Of a stretch of 64,000 bases of DNA, positions 63,881-64,000 are shown in pieces. Below the pieces are notes generated by a model. It ran no database searches. It was not told where the DNA came from and worked only from the letters and a program-made list of their open reading frames with translations. Both the position numbers and the translations under genes were made by a program. This DNA comes from Hyphomicrobiaceae bacterium (GTDB lineage Bacteria > Pseudomonadota > Alphaproteobacteria > Rhizobiales > Methyloligellaceae). Positions within the stretch are counted from its first letter, which is position 1; every line of letters begins with the position of its first letter. Where the stretch lies: the NCBI GenBank assembly GCA_020637815.1, contig JACKJS010000001.1, forward strand, positions 496,001 to 560,000, read 5' to 3'.

Positions 63881-64000
63881 GTGGCGGACTCTCCGCTCCG
63901 GTTCGCGAAAAAGGGCGGAGCCCTTTCGGACACCGCCCCCGATTCCTTCAAAGGACCTCTACCACTCGCGTATGGATCCGCGTGCGCTAGATTTCGGCCA
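63881..64000. other. Right edge, no recognised gene
   Basis: No convincing start, tRNA or repeat in the last 120 bases; a gene may begin beyond the window. Confidence 0.3.

Noticed and set aside
63628..63951. Minus-strand 107-residue frame at the right edge
   Set aside because: Arg/Gly-rich text without protein-like composition that overlaps the sRNA candidate; probably a shadow of GC-rich non-coding DNA.
60477..64000. Prophage or integrative element bounded by tRNA-Lys attachment sites
   Set aside because: No integrase, no phage structural gene and no repeat of the tRNA 3' end within the window.

Overview
The window is a high-GC, densely coded piece of chromosome from an alphaproteobacterium, most likely of the order Hyphomicrobiales (Rhizobiales). 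This is inferred from gene order and family content: an LdtR-like MarR regulator, the block folK / rpoZ / rsh / DUF2062 / pdxJ / acpS / lepB / rnc / era / recO / parC on one strand, recG facing sdhE-mfd, an extensin-like protein, IalB, and a DUF3311-MctP pair. The exact genus cannot be fixed from sequence alone; a methylotroph-related Hyphomicrobiales lineage is my guess only.

Layout. 0-6 kb: truncated ldtR-like regulator, a 3-hydroxyisobutyryl-CoA hydrolase-like protein, extensin-like protein, hemB, a secreted beta-sandwich protein, an RDD membrane protein and the arginyl/leucyl-tRNA-protein transferase. 6-17 kb: a minus-strand housekeeping block covering replication and repair (parC, recO), ribosome maturation (era, rnc), secretion (lepB), fatty-acid cofactor and vitamin B6 synthesis (acpS, pdxJ), the stringent response (rsh, rpoZ) and folate (folK). 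17-26 kb: a NYN nuclease-like protein, uracil-DNA glycosylase, DUF3775, dapA-smpB-peroxiredoxin, a soluble lytic transglycosylase, an alpha/beta hydrolase and a BON-like secreted protein. 26-33 kb: an accessory-looking membrane segment (DUF3096, YihY/BrkB, DUF805) with a duplicated leader, then tRNA-Ser(UGA), a GNAT acetyltransferase, a pentapeptide-repeat protein, TerC and a porin with tandem terminators. 33-50 kb: UbiH-like hydroxylase, LpxL-type acyltransferase, hspQ, IalB, a YejA-like binding protein, a degenerate adenylate-forming enzyme, mfd-sdhE facing recG, DUF1254 and DUF502 proteins. 50-60 kb: glmU-glmS (UDP-GlcNAc supply), two SPOR-domain proteins, a LivJ-like binding protein, a YpfJ-type metalloprotease and DUF3311-mctP. 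60-64 kb: tRNA-Lys(UUU) followed by a less tidy stretch (nucleotidyltransferase, small secreted and hypothetical proteins, a TDT-family transporter with an unresolved start) that ends in a candidate small RNA.

Many genes concern the envelope: glmU/glmS, dapA, lytic transglycosylase, SPOR proteins, lipid A-type acyltransferase, porin, and the LdtR-like regulator whose relatives control L,D-transpeptidases. Most of the window is ordinary core genome. The items I rate highest for a second look are a predicted sRNA at 63.8 kb that shows a pyrimidine anti-Shine-Dalgarno loop next to a perfect TATAAT, the ~105-bp duplicated leader in front of both brkB and the DUF805 gene, an AMP-binding enzyme that has lost its nucleotide-binding and catalytic motifs, a peroxiredoxin with serine at the peroxidatic position, and a second hairpin-plus-terminator element at 57.85-57.93 kb.
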